Assembly (NCBI GenBank): GCA_040751755.1 | Contig: JBFMHC010000046.1 | Location: 186,001-250,000 of the forward strand | Length of the DNA: 64,000 bases | Reading direction: 5' to 3' | Origin: PFJX01 sp040751755 | Lineage (GTDB): Bacteria > Pseudomonadota > Gammaproteobacteria > Burkholderiales > Thiobacillaceae | Shown: one piece after another, positions 32,193-40,614 of the stretch | Layout: every line of letters begins with the position of its first letter | Position numbering within the stretch: position 1 is the stretch's first letter | Translations under genes and position numbers: made by a program | The notes under the pieces: generated by a model | What the model saw: the letters and a program-made list of their open reading frames with translations, nothing else | Told to the model about the DNA's origin: nothing | The model's database searches: none

Positions 32193-33524
32193 ATGACACC
32201 GATGCAAACCCTGCACAGCCCTCTCGCCGACCTCTGGGCGGAGATGGGCGATCCCGCCCGCCTCACCGAGATCGGCCTGCTATCCACCCTCATCGTCCTG
32301 ACCTGGCTGGGCATGGAGGTGCTGCGCCGCCGTCTGCGCGCGGGCGGCGAGGCGCGCCGGCTGCCGAGCGACGCCGACTGGCGCCAGTTGTTGTTGCCCG
32401 CCGCCCTGCTGCCCGGCGTCCTGCTCGGCCGCGTGGTGCTGGGGCACTGGCAGAGCGTGCACCTGTTCAACCTGGCCGTGCCGCTGCTGGTGGCCATGCT
32501 CGCCATCCAGGGCGTGTTTTTCTTCCTGCGCCGCATCTTCAAGCCGAGCAAGGGCGTGCAGGCCCTGCAGCGTACGGTCTCCTGGCTCGCCTGGGGCATC
32601 CTCGCCCTGCACCTCACCGGCTATCTGGAAGAGGTGGTCGCGGCCATGGAGCACCTCGGCTTCAATGTCGGCCAGCAGCGTCTCTCCCTCTACAGTCTGG
32701 TGATGGGGCTGTTCTGGCTCGCCATCACCCTGATGGTGGCGCTGTGGCTGGCGCGGCAGGCGGAGGACAGGCTGGAGACGCTGCCCCTGCACGCCAACCT
32801 GCGCCTCGCCCTGGCAAAGCTGGCGCGGGGACTGCTGCTGGTGTTGGCGGTGCTGGTCACCCTGCCGCTGGTGGGGATCGACATCACCGTGCTGTCGGTG
32901 TTCGGCGGCGCGCTGGGCATCGGCCTGGGCCTCGGCCTGCAGAAGGTCGCGGCCAACTACGTCTCCGGCTTCACCCTGCTGCTCGACCAGTCGATCCGCA
33001 TCGGCGACATGGTCACCGTGGGTACGCAGTTCGGCGAGGTGACGCAGATCGCCACGCGCTACACCGTGATCCGCGGCCTCGACGGCAGCGAGACCATCAT
33101 CCCCAATGAGACCCTGATCACCTCGGCGGTGGTCAACCACAGCCTCTCCGCGCCGGACAACCTGGTGGCCATCCCCGTGCAGGTGGCCTACGACAGCGAC
33201 CTGCGCCGGGTCGAGGCGATCCTGCTGCGCATCGCCGCCGCGCACCCGCGCGTCATGCCGGAGCACGAACCCAAGGTCAGGTTGGTGGGGTTCGGCGAGA
33301 ACGGCATCGACCTCAAGCTGGTGGTATGGATACGGGATCCCGAGGAGGGGCAGGTCGCGCTCGTCTCCGACATCAACTGGGCGATCTGGGACGCCTTCCG
33401 TGGCGAGGGCATCGAGATTCCCTATCCGCAGCGCGTGGTCTATATCAGACAAGATGCCCAGGCGGCCGTAACGAAGGCGCAACATTCCGCCACAATCCCT
33501 GATCCGAGTACCCCATGTCCCTGA
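32193..33524 (+). CDS. MscS-family mechanosensitive channel
   Basis: The 443-residue protein has about five membrane segments, then the MscS pore-helix and beta-domain signature, with GLGLGLQKVAANYVSGF and SIRIGDMVTVG. The conserved EVTQIATRYTVIRGLDG and IPNETLI follow. It would release solutes on hypo-osmotic shock. It ends ten bases inside the desaturase gene, so the two are coexpressed. The N-terminal extension is longer than in small MscS proteins, placing it in the larger YbdG/YnaI-like group. Confidence 0.88.
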   Translation: MTPMQTLHSPLADLWAEMGDPARLTEIGLLSTLIVLTWLGMEVLRRRLRAGGEARRLPSDADWRQLLLPAALLPGVLLGRVVLGHWQSVHLFNLAVPLLVAMLAIQGVFFFLRRIFKPSKGVQALQRTVSWLAWGILALHLTGYLEEVVAAMEHLGFNVGQQRLSLYSLVMGLFWLAITLMVALWLARQAEDRLETLPLHANLRLALAKLARGLLLVLAVLVTLPLVGIDITVLSVFGGALGIGLGLGLQKVAANYVSGFTLLLDQSIRIGDMVTVGTQFGEVTQIATRYTVIRGLDGSETIIPNETLITSAVVNHSLSAPDNLVAIPVQVAYDSDLRRVEAILLRIAAAHPRVMPEHEPKVRLVGFGENGIDLKLVVWIRDPEEGQVALVSDINWAIWDAFRGEGIEIPYPQRVVYIRQDAQAAVTKAQHSATIPDPSTPCP

Positions 33525-34672
33525 ACGGCTTGATCCAGCTCCCCTGGTGGGGCTATATCCTGACGGCGCTGGCACTGACCCACGTCACCATCGCCAGCGT
33601 CACCATCTTCCTGCACCGCGCGCAGGCGCACCGTGCCCTCGACCTGCACCCCGTCGCCGCACACTTCTTCCGCTTCTGGCTGTGGCTGACCACCGGCATG
33701 GTCACGCGCCAGTGGGTGGCCATCCACCGCAAGCACCACGCCCGCTGCGAGACCCCCGAGGACCCGCACAGCCCGCAGGTGCTCGGCCTGAACAAGGTGC
33801 TCTGGCAGGGCGCGGAGCTCTACCGCGCCGCCATTGCGCAGGACACCCTGGAACGCTTCGGCCACGGCACCCCCGACGACTGGCTCGAACGCCATGTCTA
33901 TACGCCGCGCAATTTCTGGGGTGTCGGCGTGATGTTCCTCGTCGACCTTGCGCTCTTCGGCCCCCTCGGCATCACCGTGTGGGCGGTGCAGATGCTGTGG
34001 ATCCCCTTCTTCGCCGCCGGCGTCATCAACGGCATTGGCCACTACTGGGGCTACCGCAACTTCTCCTGTCCCGATGCCAGCACCAACATCGCGCCATGGG
34101 GCATCCTCATCGGCGGCGAGGAACTGCACAACAACCACCATGCCTACGGCAGTTCGGCGCGGCTGTCGAACCGCTGGTACGAGTTCGACATCGGCTGGCT
34201 GTATATCCGCCTCCTGGAGACCGTCGGCCTGGCCAAGGTGAAGAAGGTCGCGCCGCGCGTGCGCTGGGGCGAGATCAAGCATTTCTGCGACGCCGAGTTG
34301 CTGCACGCGGTGATCACCCACCGCTATGACGTGCTCACCCGCTATGCCAGGGCGGTCCGCCGCGTCGCGCGCCAGGAGCTCGACCGGCTCGGCAGCCCGC
34401 GTGGGGAACGGCGGCACCTGCTGCGCTGGCTGAACCAGGACCGCGCCGCCCTCAAGGCAGAGGAGAAGGCCTTGCTGGCGCGCCTGCTCGCCGGCAGCGA
34501 TCGGCTCAAGCAGCTGTACCAGATGCGCCAGGAGCTGGCCGAATTATGGAATCGCTCCTCCGCCACCGGCGAGCAACTCGTCTACCAGCTCCAGGACTGG
34601 TGCCGCAAGGCGGAAGGAAGCGGCATTGAGGCCCTGTCGCAGTTCTCCCTCAAACTGCGCAGCTACGCCTGA
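33515..34672 (+). CDS. Membrane fatty-acid desaturase, delta-9 type
   Basis: The 385-residue protein has the three histidine boxes of membrane desaturases: HRAQAHR near residue 29, HRKHH near 73 and HNNHH near 207. Two pairs of membrane segments flank them. It would introduce double bonds into acyl chains with a di-iron centre and oxygen. After residue 260 there is a basic helical extension that is common in this bacterial subfamily. It overlaps the MscS gene by ten bases, which fits a shared membrane-stress role. Confidence 0.9.
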   Translation: MSLNGLIQLPWWGYILTALALTHVTIASVTIFLHRAQAHRALDLHPVAAHFFRFWLWLTTGMVTRQWVAIHRKHHARCETPEDPHSPQVLGLNKVLWQGAELYRAAIAQDTLERFGHGTPDDWLERHVYTPRNFWGVGVMFLVDLALFGPLGITVWAVQMLWIPFFAAGVINGIGHYWGYRNFSCPDASTNIAPWGILIGGEELHNNHHAYGSSARLSNRWYEFDIGWLYIRLLETVGLAKVKKVAPRVRWGEIKHFCDAELLHAVITHRYDVLTRYARAVRRVARQELDRLGSPRGERRHLLRWLNQDRAALKAEEKALLARLLAGSDRLKQLYQMRQELAELWNRSSATGEQLVYQLQDWCRKAEGSGIEALSQFSLKLRSYA

Positions 34673-34683
34673 GCCTGAAAATG

Positions 34684-34709
34684 AAAAACCCCGCCGGAGC
34701 GGGGTTTTT
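34684..34709. terminator. Bidirectional terminator between desaturase and rpmG
   Basis: AAAAACCCCGCCGGAGCGGGGTTTTT has a CCCCGC / GCGGGG stem flanked by A and T tracts on both sides. It can end the plus-strand desaturase message and the minus-strand rpmB-rpmG message. Confidence 0.9.
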
Positions 34710-34726
34710 CATGTCTGGAAACCGGC

Positions 34727-34894
34727 TTACTTGAGCTTGGTTTCCTTGTATTCCACGTGCTTGCGAGCCTTGGGATCGTATTTCATGATCGCCATCTTCT
34801 CGGGCATGGTCTTCTTGTTCTTGGTGGTCGTGTAGAAGTGACCGGTGCCGGCGGTGGACTCCAGCTTGATCTTCTCGCGTGCGCCTTTAGCCAT
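34727..34894 (-). CDS. rpmG: Ribosomal protein bL33
   Basis: The 55-residue product starts MAKGAREKIKLESTAGTGHF and ends YKETKLK, the standard bL33 of proteobacteria. It lacks the zinc-binding cysteine pairs, so it is the C-minus type. It is 11 bases downstream of rpmB, its usual partner. Confidence 0.97.
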   Translation of the reverse strand: MAKGAREKIKLESTAGTGHFYTTTKNKKTMPEKMAIMKYDPKARKHVEYKETKLK

Positions 34895-34905
34895 GGTGTC
34901 TCTCC

Positions 34906-35139
34906 TTAGATCTCACCGGCGGCACGCAGGTCGGCCAGGACCACGTCGATGCCTTTCTTGTCGATCAGGCGCAGGGCGGCGTTGGTGACGCGCAGACGCA
35001 CCCAGCGGTTCTCGCTCTCAACCCAGAAACGGCGGTTCTGCAGGTTGGGCAGGAAACGGCGCTTGGTCTTGTTGTTGGCGTGGGAGACATTGTTTCCCAC
35101 CATCGGCTTCTTGCCGGTCACTTGGCATACACGGGCCAT
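34906..35139 (-). CDS. rpmB: Ribosomal protein bL28
   Basis: The 77-residue protein MARVCQVTGKKPMVGNNVSH is a typical bL28 of the large ribosomal subunit. I chose the ATG at 35139, as the longer open frame upstream has no family support. It forms an operon with rpmG. Confidence 0.97.
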   Translation of the reverse strand: MARVCQVTGKKPMVGNNVSHANNKTKRRFLPNLQNRRFWVESENRWVRLRVTNAALRLIDKKGIDVVLADLRAAGEI

Positions 35140-35207
35140 GATTCGTACCCCGGAAATCGGTTGGCGTAATAAAGAAGGCGATTTATAGCACAGCCTGTTG
35201 CGCCAGG

Positions 35208-35882
35208 TCAAAGCCATCCGCGTTCGGCGAAGGATACCCCATGCGATCCGGCGACGATGAAGTGGTCCAGAACCCGCACGTCGACCAGTCCCAGCGCGGT
35301 CTTCAGCTGATCGGTGAGCCAGCGGTCGGCCTGCGAGGGTTCCGCCACGCCGGAGGGGTGGTTGTGGGCGAGGATGATGCCGGCGGCGTTGTGCGCGAGG
35401 GCGCGCTTCACCACCTCGCGCGGGTAGACCGAGGTCTGCGTGAGCGTGCCGCGGAACAGCTCCTCGCGCGCCAATACGCGGTTCTGCGCGTCGAGGAACA
35501 GGGCCATGAACACCTCGTGGCCGAGGCCGCCCAAGTGAAGGCGCAGGTAGTCGCGCACCGCGCCGGGGGAGCCGAGCGCGTCGGCTTGCGCCATTTCCTC
35601 GCCGAGGGCGCGGCGGGACATCTCCAGCACCGCCTGCAGCTGCGCGAACTTCGCCGGCCCCATGCCGGGAAAGGCGGCGAATTCGGCCTGCGGGGCATTG
35701 AACAGGCGCGTCAGGCCGCCGAAGTGCGCGAGCAGGTCGCGCGCCAGTTCCACCGCGCTCTTGCCGGTGACGCCGACGCGCAGAAAGATCGCCAGCAGTT
35801 CGGCGTCGGAAAGCGCGGACGCGCCGCGTCGCAGAAGCTTTTCCCTTGGGCGCTCGCCCTCGGGCCAGTCGCTGATGGCCAT
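35208..35882 (-). CDS. radC: RadC-like JAB-domain protein
   Basis: The 224-residue protein has an N-terminal helix-hairpin-helix part (FPGMGPAKFAQLQ) and a C-terminal MPN+/JAB domain with the metal site HNHPSG and a following serine/aspartate (SQADRWLTD). Despite its name, a DNA-repair role of RadC is not established. It lies upstream of rpmB-rpmG on the same strand, a common order in betaproteobacteria. Confidence 0.95.
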   Translation of the reverse strand: MAISDWPEGERPREKLLRRGASALSDAELLAIFLRVGVTGKSAVELARDLLAHFGGLTRLFNAPQAEFAAFPGMGPAKFAQLQAVLEMSRRALGEEMAQADALGSPGAVRDYLRLHLGGLGHEVFMALFLDAQNRVLAREELFRGTLTQTSVYPREVVKRALAHNAAGIILAHNHPSGVAEPSQADRWLTDQLKTALGLVDVRVLDHFIVAGSHGVSFAERGWL

Positions 35883-35945
35883 GTCGTCTCCCTAGTGTCG
35901 TTCTGGTTGGCGCCTGCCATCAAGGCATCGCCGGTGTCTGGCCGC

Positions 35946-36461
35946 TCAGGGCGGGGCGAGGCGCGCGAGCGTCTCCTGTGCGAGTGTGCGGATGAAGGGC
36001 TCGGGGTCACGCAGGGCCTGCCGGATGAACTGGCGCGCGATCTCGGTGTCGAGCTCGGCAAGGGCGCGCAGGGCCGCCGCGCGTACCTGTTCGTCCGGGT
36101 CGCCCAACAGCATCTGGCCGAGCAGCACGGGCGGCGTTTCGCCATAGGCCTGGCCCAGGGCCTGCGCGATCTCCCGCCGCAATGCCGGTTCCGGGGTCGC
36201 CAGGGCGAGCTCGAGGCCCTCGGTGGCCTCGGCTGGCGGGCGTCGCGCCAGTTCGTGGATGGCCTGGTAGCGCGGCTGCCAGGCCGGCGAATCCAGCACG
36301 GCATGGCCAAGCTGACCCGCGGACGGAGGGGTTTGACTGGCCGGGGCGGCGCTATGGGACGCGGGGGGCGATTCGTGGCGGATCTGCAGCGTCTCCTGGC
36401 CCATGGCCTCGCCTGCCAGGCCGCAGGCCAGCAAGGCCAGGGCGAGCCGGCTCGCCTTCAT
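35946..36461 (-). CDS. Exported HEAT-repeat protein
   Basis: The 171-residue protein has a signal peptide (cleavage near residue 21, GEAMGQ), a proline/serine-rich linker, then about four HEAT-like helical repeats such as DEQVRAAALRALAELD. These are protein-interaction modules, so it is probably a periplasmic scaffold. Its start overlaps the Sel1 gene stop as ATGA, and the two proteins likely act together. No enzyme motif is seen. Confidence 0.75.
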   Translation of the reverse strand: MKASRLALALLACGLAGEAMGQETLQIRHESPPASHSAAPASQTPPSAGQLGHAVLDSPAWQPRYQAIHELARRPPAEATEGLELALATPEPALRREIAQALGQAYGETPPVLLGQMLLGDPDEQVRAAALRALAELDTEIARQFIRQALRDPEPFIRTLAQETLARLAPP

Positions 36462-37453
36462 GGCGAGGTGTCCGTCGGGCTTGCTGGCGCGGGGAACCGG
36501 GCAAGATGCGCGGTGACCACGCGATCAAGATCGGGCTGCCAGGAGGCGGGCATGAGCGACTGGATCCTTGCCGCCAGTCCCCGCGCCTCCTCCTTCACCT
36601 GGCCATCCACGCCGCGCTGCCGTGCCGCGCTCGTCCACAGATAGGCCTTGGCCAGGTTCTCCGGTGTCGGCAGCCCGGTCGCTGGGTCTGTCGGGGCGTC
36701 GAAATAGAGCGTCGCGGTCGGCAGATAGGCGGGCAGCCAGCCCTGGCTCGCGGCGCGCTCCAGCCAGACGCGCGCGGTCGCCGGATCGGCCGCCCGGCCG
36801 ACGCCGTCGCGCAAGAGCAGGCCGAGTCGATACTGCGCCTCGACGTTGTGGCCCTGCGCGGCCGCCTGCATCCACTGGAAGGCCGCGACGGGGTCGCGCA
36901 CCGAGGCGTCGCCTTCCAGGTAGAGGCCGGCGAGGCGCAGTTGCGCGACGGCGAGGCCCTTTTCCGCCGGCTGGCGGCACAGTTCCAGGGCCTTGCGCGG
37001 GTCCTTTGGCACGCCCTCGCCGGCCATGTACATCCCGGCCAGTTCGCAGGGGGCCGTCAGGATCCCCGCCTGCGCCGCCTGCGCGTACCAATGCGCGGCC
37101 TGCTCGGGCGCGGGCGGGCCGGCGAGGCCATGCCGCAGGCAGTCGGCGTGGATCTGCATGGCGGCGGGAATGCCGCCCTGGGCCGCCCTGGCCTGCCAGC
37201 GGCAGGACTCGGCCATGTCCACGGGGCGGCCCCAGCCGTATTGATGGAACAGGCCCAGGTTGAACTGGGCGAGGGGGTTGTCCTGCTGGTGTGCCAGATA
37301 GGCTGGATAGGCCTGGGAGAAATCGCCGGCGGCCAGGGCAACCTGGGCGTCCCTGAGTTCGCCGGCGAGGTCGCGTGCGTGGACCGGGAGGCTGGCGGCC
37401 AGCCCCAGGCAAAGGCCCAGGGCCAGCCGCTGGAACGTCGGCCCAGTCCTCAT
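36458..37453 (-). CDS. Exported Sel1-repeat protein
   Basis: The 331-residue protein starts with a signal peptide (MRTGPTFQRLALGLCLGLAA) and has several Sel1/TPR-like repeats, for example AQFNLGLFHQYGWGRPVDMA and AQYRLGLLLRDGVGRAADPA. Such repeats form alpha solenoids that bind other proteins. I chose the ATG at 37453, since earlier codons would run into the tail-collar gene and remove the signal peptide from the N-terminus. It is coupled to the HEAT gene. Confidence 0.85.
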   Translation of the reverse strand: MRTGPTFQRLALGLCLGLAASLPVHARDLAGELRDAQVALAAGDFSQAYPAYLAHQQDNPLAQFNLGLFHQYGWGRPVDMAESCRWQARAAQGGIPAAMQIHADCLRHGLAGPPAPEQAAHWYAQAAQAGILTAPCELAGMYMAGEGVPKDPRKALELCRQPAEKGLAVAQLRLAGLYLEGDASVRDPVAAFQWMQAAAQGHNVEAQYRLGLLLRDGVGRAADPATARVWLERAASQGWLPAYLPTATLYFDAPTDPATGLPTPENLAKAYLWTSAARQRGVDGQVKEEARGLAARIQSLMPASWQPDLDRVVTAHLARFPAPASPTDTSP

Positions 37454-37460
37454 GCCTGCG

Positions 37461-38114
37461 TCAATTACGCGCGGGGAAGATGCCTTCCAGGGCGATGATC
37501 GGGTTGAGAACGACATAGGGCTGCACGATCGACACGGGTTGGTTGCCGCCGGCAAGGCCGATGCTCGTCGTGGCGCTGCTCACCTGGATCGCGCCCGCGG
37601 ACATGTCGACGTCCGGCGCCGCGCTGCTGTACTGCCCGGCGCGGGACTTGGCGGCCCAGGCGTTGCCGCTGGGGCTGTCGGCGTTGCCCTGGCTGCTCAC
37701 GCCGCGCGCCTTGAGCGTGACGGCGGTGCTGGCGGCATGCGTGTGGGCGGGCATCTGATTCACGTTCAGGATTACGTTTTCCTGCCCGTCTAGCTGGCCC
37801 AAAACATAGTTGGACAAGCCAGGGCCCTGGCCGGCGCCAATGATCACGCGGCCGCGGGTGTCGGGCAGGGCGAAGGTGGTGCGGCCGTCGCCGCCGTAGG
37901 TGGTGCCCAGGAGCGAGAACAGCGCGGTGTTCTGGACGATGGGCAGGAGCTGGCCGTTGGTGAAGGCGTAGCCGCGCGGCGCGAAGTTGTAGGGGGCGAT
38001 GCAGATGATGCCAAGGAAAGGATCGATGCCACAGGCGCTGGCGTTGGGGCTCCAGGCGCCGGCGAGCGAAAGGGTGGCGAAGGCCGCGGCGGTGAGGCGG
38101 GACTTGCAGGACAT
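37461..38114 (-). CDS. Exported phage tail-collar domain protein
   Basis: The 217-residue protein has a signal peptide ending near NASA and then the tail-collar fold shared with microcystin-dependent proteins: FAPRGYAFTNGQLLPI, FSLLGTTYGGDGRTTFALPD, and a C-terminal QPYVVLNPIIALEGIFP. In phages this domain is in tail fibres. Bacterial relatives are secreted or surface proteins of unknown role. No other phage gene is nearby, so this is a stand-alone bacterial gene. Confidence 0.85.
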   Translation of the reverse strand: MSCKSRLTAAAFATLSLAGAWSPNASACGIDPFLGIICIAPYNFAPRGYAFTNGQLLPIVQNTALFSLLGTTYGGDGRTTFALPDTRGRVIIGAGQGPGLSNYVLGQLDGQENVILNVNQMPAHTHAASTAVTLKARGVSSQGNADSPSGNAWAAKSRAGQYSSAAPDVDMSAGAIQVSSATTSIGLAGGNQPVSIVQPYVVLNPIIALEGIFPARN

Positions 38115-38211
38115 GGTTGTCTCCTTCTTGTGCGTGGGTGTTCGTCAGCGGGGGGGGGCGCTTGCGGGGCCGAGCCCCGCAAGCCGTGCAAGGGCCGGCC
38201 TAGCCTGCGTT

Positions 38212-39030
38212 TCAGGCGCGCCGGCGCGCGAGGCCCAGGCCGGCGAGTCCCAGGCCCAGCAGCGCCAGGGTGGCGGGTTCGGGGGTCGGGTTGGGGTTGG
38301 TCAGGTTTTCCACCGAGGCGATGGAGAGGAAGGCGTTGAGGCTGCCGGTGGCGCTGGAGTCGGACAGGTACGCGCCGCCTTCGAGGCGCCACAGGATCTG
38401 GTTGCTGCCGGGCCCGAAGGACAGCGATGCGCCGGGGGCGAGGGTGACGAAGAACGCGTCGGGGCCGGAATCCGAGAGGGCGGCGCCGAAAGTGCCGGTA
38501 TCGACGCCGGCGACTTCGTCACCAAAAAAGGCGTCGCTCATGAGGTCCGTGAAGAACAGGTCCGCTCCGCCGGCCGGGTCGCGGACGAAGAACTCCGAGT
38601 CCGCATAGGCGTCGGTGCCGTCGGCGTCGACGGCGTTGTTGAAGGTCACGTCGAAGAAGATCTTGTAGGTGTCGGTGGCCGAGGTGTTGCTGAGGCTCAG
38701 GGAGATGTCGATGAAGCTCTTGAAGGTGGCGGTGCCGTTGCTGCCGTCAGCGCTTGCGCGTCCCGAGAAGCCGAAGCCGTCGCCGGTCTGGGTCAGGTTG
38801 CCGGACAGCGAGCCACCGGTGGAACCGGTGTAGGCCGCCGGAGAGGCGTCGACGCCGCCGGTCCTGGCCTGCAGCGAGCCGGCGCTGCCGGAGCCCGGGT
38901 CGGCATAGGAATTGACGGTGTCGAAGGCGACGTTGCCGCTGATCGACAGGTCCGGGGAGATCGCCGTGGCGTGCGCTGCCGGCGTGGCGAGTGCCAGGCC
39001 CGCGGCCAGCCAGATGGCGCGCTTGAGCAT
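38212..39030 (-). CDS. PEP-CTERM sorted exported protein
   Basis: The 272-residue protein has a signal peptide (MLKRAIWLAAGLALATPAAHA) and a C-terminal PEP-CTERM sorting signal (TPEPATLALLGLGLAGLGL then ARRRA). The central part is a low-cysteine, Asp/Gly/Ser-rich beta protein. Such proteins are processed by exosortase and linked to extracellular matrix. GGAG stands five bases before the ATG at 39030; an ATG at 39078 with GGGAGG is also possible and would add 16 residues. Confidence 0.85.
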   Translation of the reverse strand: MLKRAIWLAAGLALATPAAHATAISPDLSISGNVAFDTVNSYADPGSGSAGSLQARTGGVDASPAAYTGSTGGSLSGNLTQTGDGFGFSGRASADGSNGTATFKSFIDISLSLSNTSATDTYKIFFDVTFNNAVDADGTDAYADSEFFVRDPAGGADLFFTDLMSDAFFGDEVAGVDTGTFGAALSDSGPDAFFVTLAPGASLSFGPGSNQILWRLEGGAYLSDSSATGSLNAFLSIASVENLTNPNPTPEPATLALLGLGLAGLGLARRRA

Positions 39031-39230
39031 TTTCTCCAGCTGAATGGATATGACTTCCCGAAACGCGACTTGGCGCATGGTGTTCCTCCCTTGTTGGTCG
39101 TGTGTGGTCCGATAGTCGCAAGCAACATCCACGCCCGCTGTGTAACCCCATGTATCCAAAGGAGGTTCCCGCCGTGATGGCGGGGGGGTGTAAGAATTCC
39201 CGACAAAAATGCTCGGCTTGTGGCTGGGGG

Positions 39231-40614
39231 TCAGGCCGCCGGTGGTTCGAGCAGCGTGATCCAGTGCACCACCGGCACCTCGCTGCCGGCTGCCAGATGG
39301 GTCTGGCAGCCGATGTTGGCGGTGGCGATGAGCTCCGGCCGGGCGGCCTCGATGTGGCCGAGCTTGCGTTCCTTCAGCCTGCGCGACAGCTCGGGCTGGA
39401 GCAGCGAGTAGGTGCCGGCGGAGCCGCAGCACAGGTGGCTTTCTGCGAAGGGCACCAGTTCGAAGCCGGTGCGCGTGAGGATGCCCTCGACCACGCCGCG
39501 GACCTTCTGGCCGTGCTGCAGGCTGCACGGCGGGTGGAAGGCGATGCGGCGCGGCTGCGGTGCGCGCAGGGTGCTCAGGTCCTCGGCGGCGAGGACCTCG
39601 GCCAGGTCCCTGGCGAGCGCGGAGACGCGCGCCGCCTTTTGCGCATAGGCGGGGTCGTGGCGCAGGTGGTGGCCGTATTCCTTGACCAGGGAGCCGCAGC
39701 CGCTGGCGGTGAGGACGATGGCCTCGGCGCCTTTCCCTTCCCCGGCCTCGATGTGCGGCCACCAGGCGTCGATGTTGCGGCGCATGGCGGCCAGCGCGGC
39801 CTCGGGCGCGGCCAGGTGCTGGTCGATGGCGCCGCAGCACCCGGCGCCGGCGGCGGCGATCAGGCGGATGCCGAGGCGGTCGAGCACGCGCGCGGCGGCG
39901 GCGTTCGTCTCCGGCGCCAGGGCGGGTTGCACGCAGCCTTCCAGGACCAGCATCAAGCGCTGATCCCCTCTCCCTTGAGGGGGCGGAGGAGGGAATTCGC
40001 GAAGCATGCTTCGCGCCTCTGGAGCCGGGCCGGGATGCAGCCCGGTCCGTGGGCGCGGAGCGGTGGGAAGGGGCGAGGGTGGGCAGGGCGCAGCCCTGCG
40101 TGATTGATCAGATATACGCTCCACCCCCTCCCCAGCCCTCCCCCCTCGAGGGGGAGGGGGGAGGTGGTCGCGCAGGGGGGGCGGGCAGCCAGTCGCGCAG
40201 GGCACGGCCGAACTTGAGCGCAGGATCGAACAGGACCGGCGTGGTCAGTCCGGCGCGCAAGGCCTTGCGCATGACCTGCTGGGAAAGTGGGCGCGGCGCG
40301 CGCTGCTCGGCGATCTGGCGGCCGATGTCCACCAGGCGTCCGTACTGCACGCCGGAGGGGCAGGTGGTCTCGCAGTTGCGGCAGGTGAGGCAGCGGTCCA
40401 GGTGCAGGCGCGTCTCGGCCGTCACCGGCTGGCCCTCCAGCATCTGCTTCATCAGGTAGATGCGGCCGCGCGGGCCGTCGAGTTCGTCGCCGAGGATCTG
40501 GTAGGTGGGGCAGGTGGCGTTGCAGAAGCCGCAGTGCACGCAGGCGCGCAGGATGGCTTCGGCCTCGCGGCCTTCGGGGGTCTGCAGCAGCGCGTCGGGG
40601 AGATGGGTTTCCAT
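39231..40614 (-). pseudogene. glcF: glcF, glycolate oxidase iron-sulfur subunit, interrupted by a repeat element
   Basis: The N-terminal part (40614 down to about 40190) has two 4Fe-4S motifs, CVHCGFCNATCPTY and CLTCRNCETTCPSG. The C-terminal part (about 39960 to 39231) has the CCG-domain runs LEGCVQPALAPETNAA, GAGCCGAID and SHLCCGSAGTYS. Between them sits the 195-bp palindromic element. The N frame stops at 40108 and the C frame, offset by one base, is open back to 40205, so the two overlap. Either the gene is split into two polypeptides, or an extra G in a homopolymer hides an in-frame insertion of about 65 residues. GlcF passes electrons from GlcDE. The start overlaps the glcE stop. Confidence 0.85.
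39965..40160. repeat. Palindromic miniature element, copy A, inside glcF
   Basis: About 196 bp with terminal arms CCCCTCTCCCTTGAGGGGG and, inverted at the far end, CCCCTCCCCCTCGAGGGGG. Inside are the 18-base perfect palindrome CGCGAAGCATGCTTCGCG and the hairpin CCGGGCCGGGATGCAGCCCG. The first 100 bases are nearly identical to copy B at 44648. It carries no gene. This is MITE- or REP-like. Confidence 0.85.

Noticed and set aside
37461..38114. Prophage remnant based on a tail-collar domain
   Set aside because: The protein has a signal peptide and no integrase, terminase or structural phage gene is nearby.
39965..40160. Insertion sequence in glcF
   Set aside because: The element is under 200 bp, has no transposase and no clear target duplication; it is a non-autonomous palindromic repeat.
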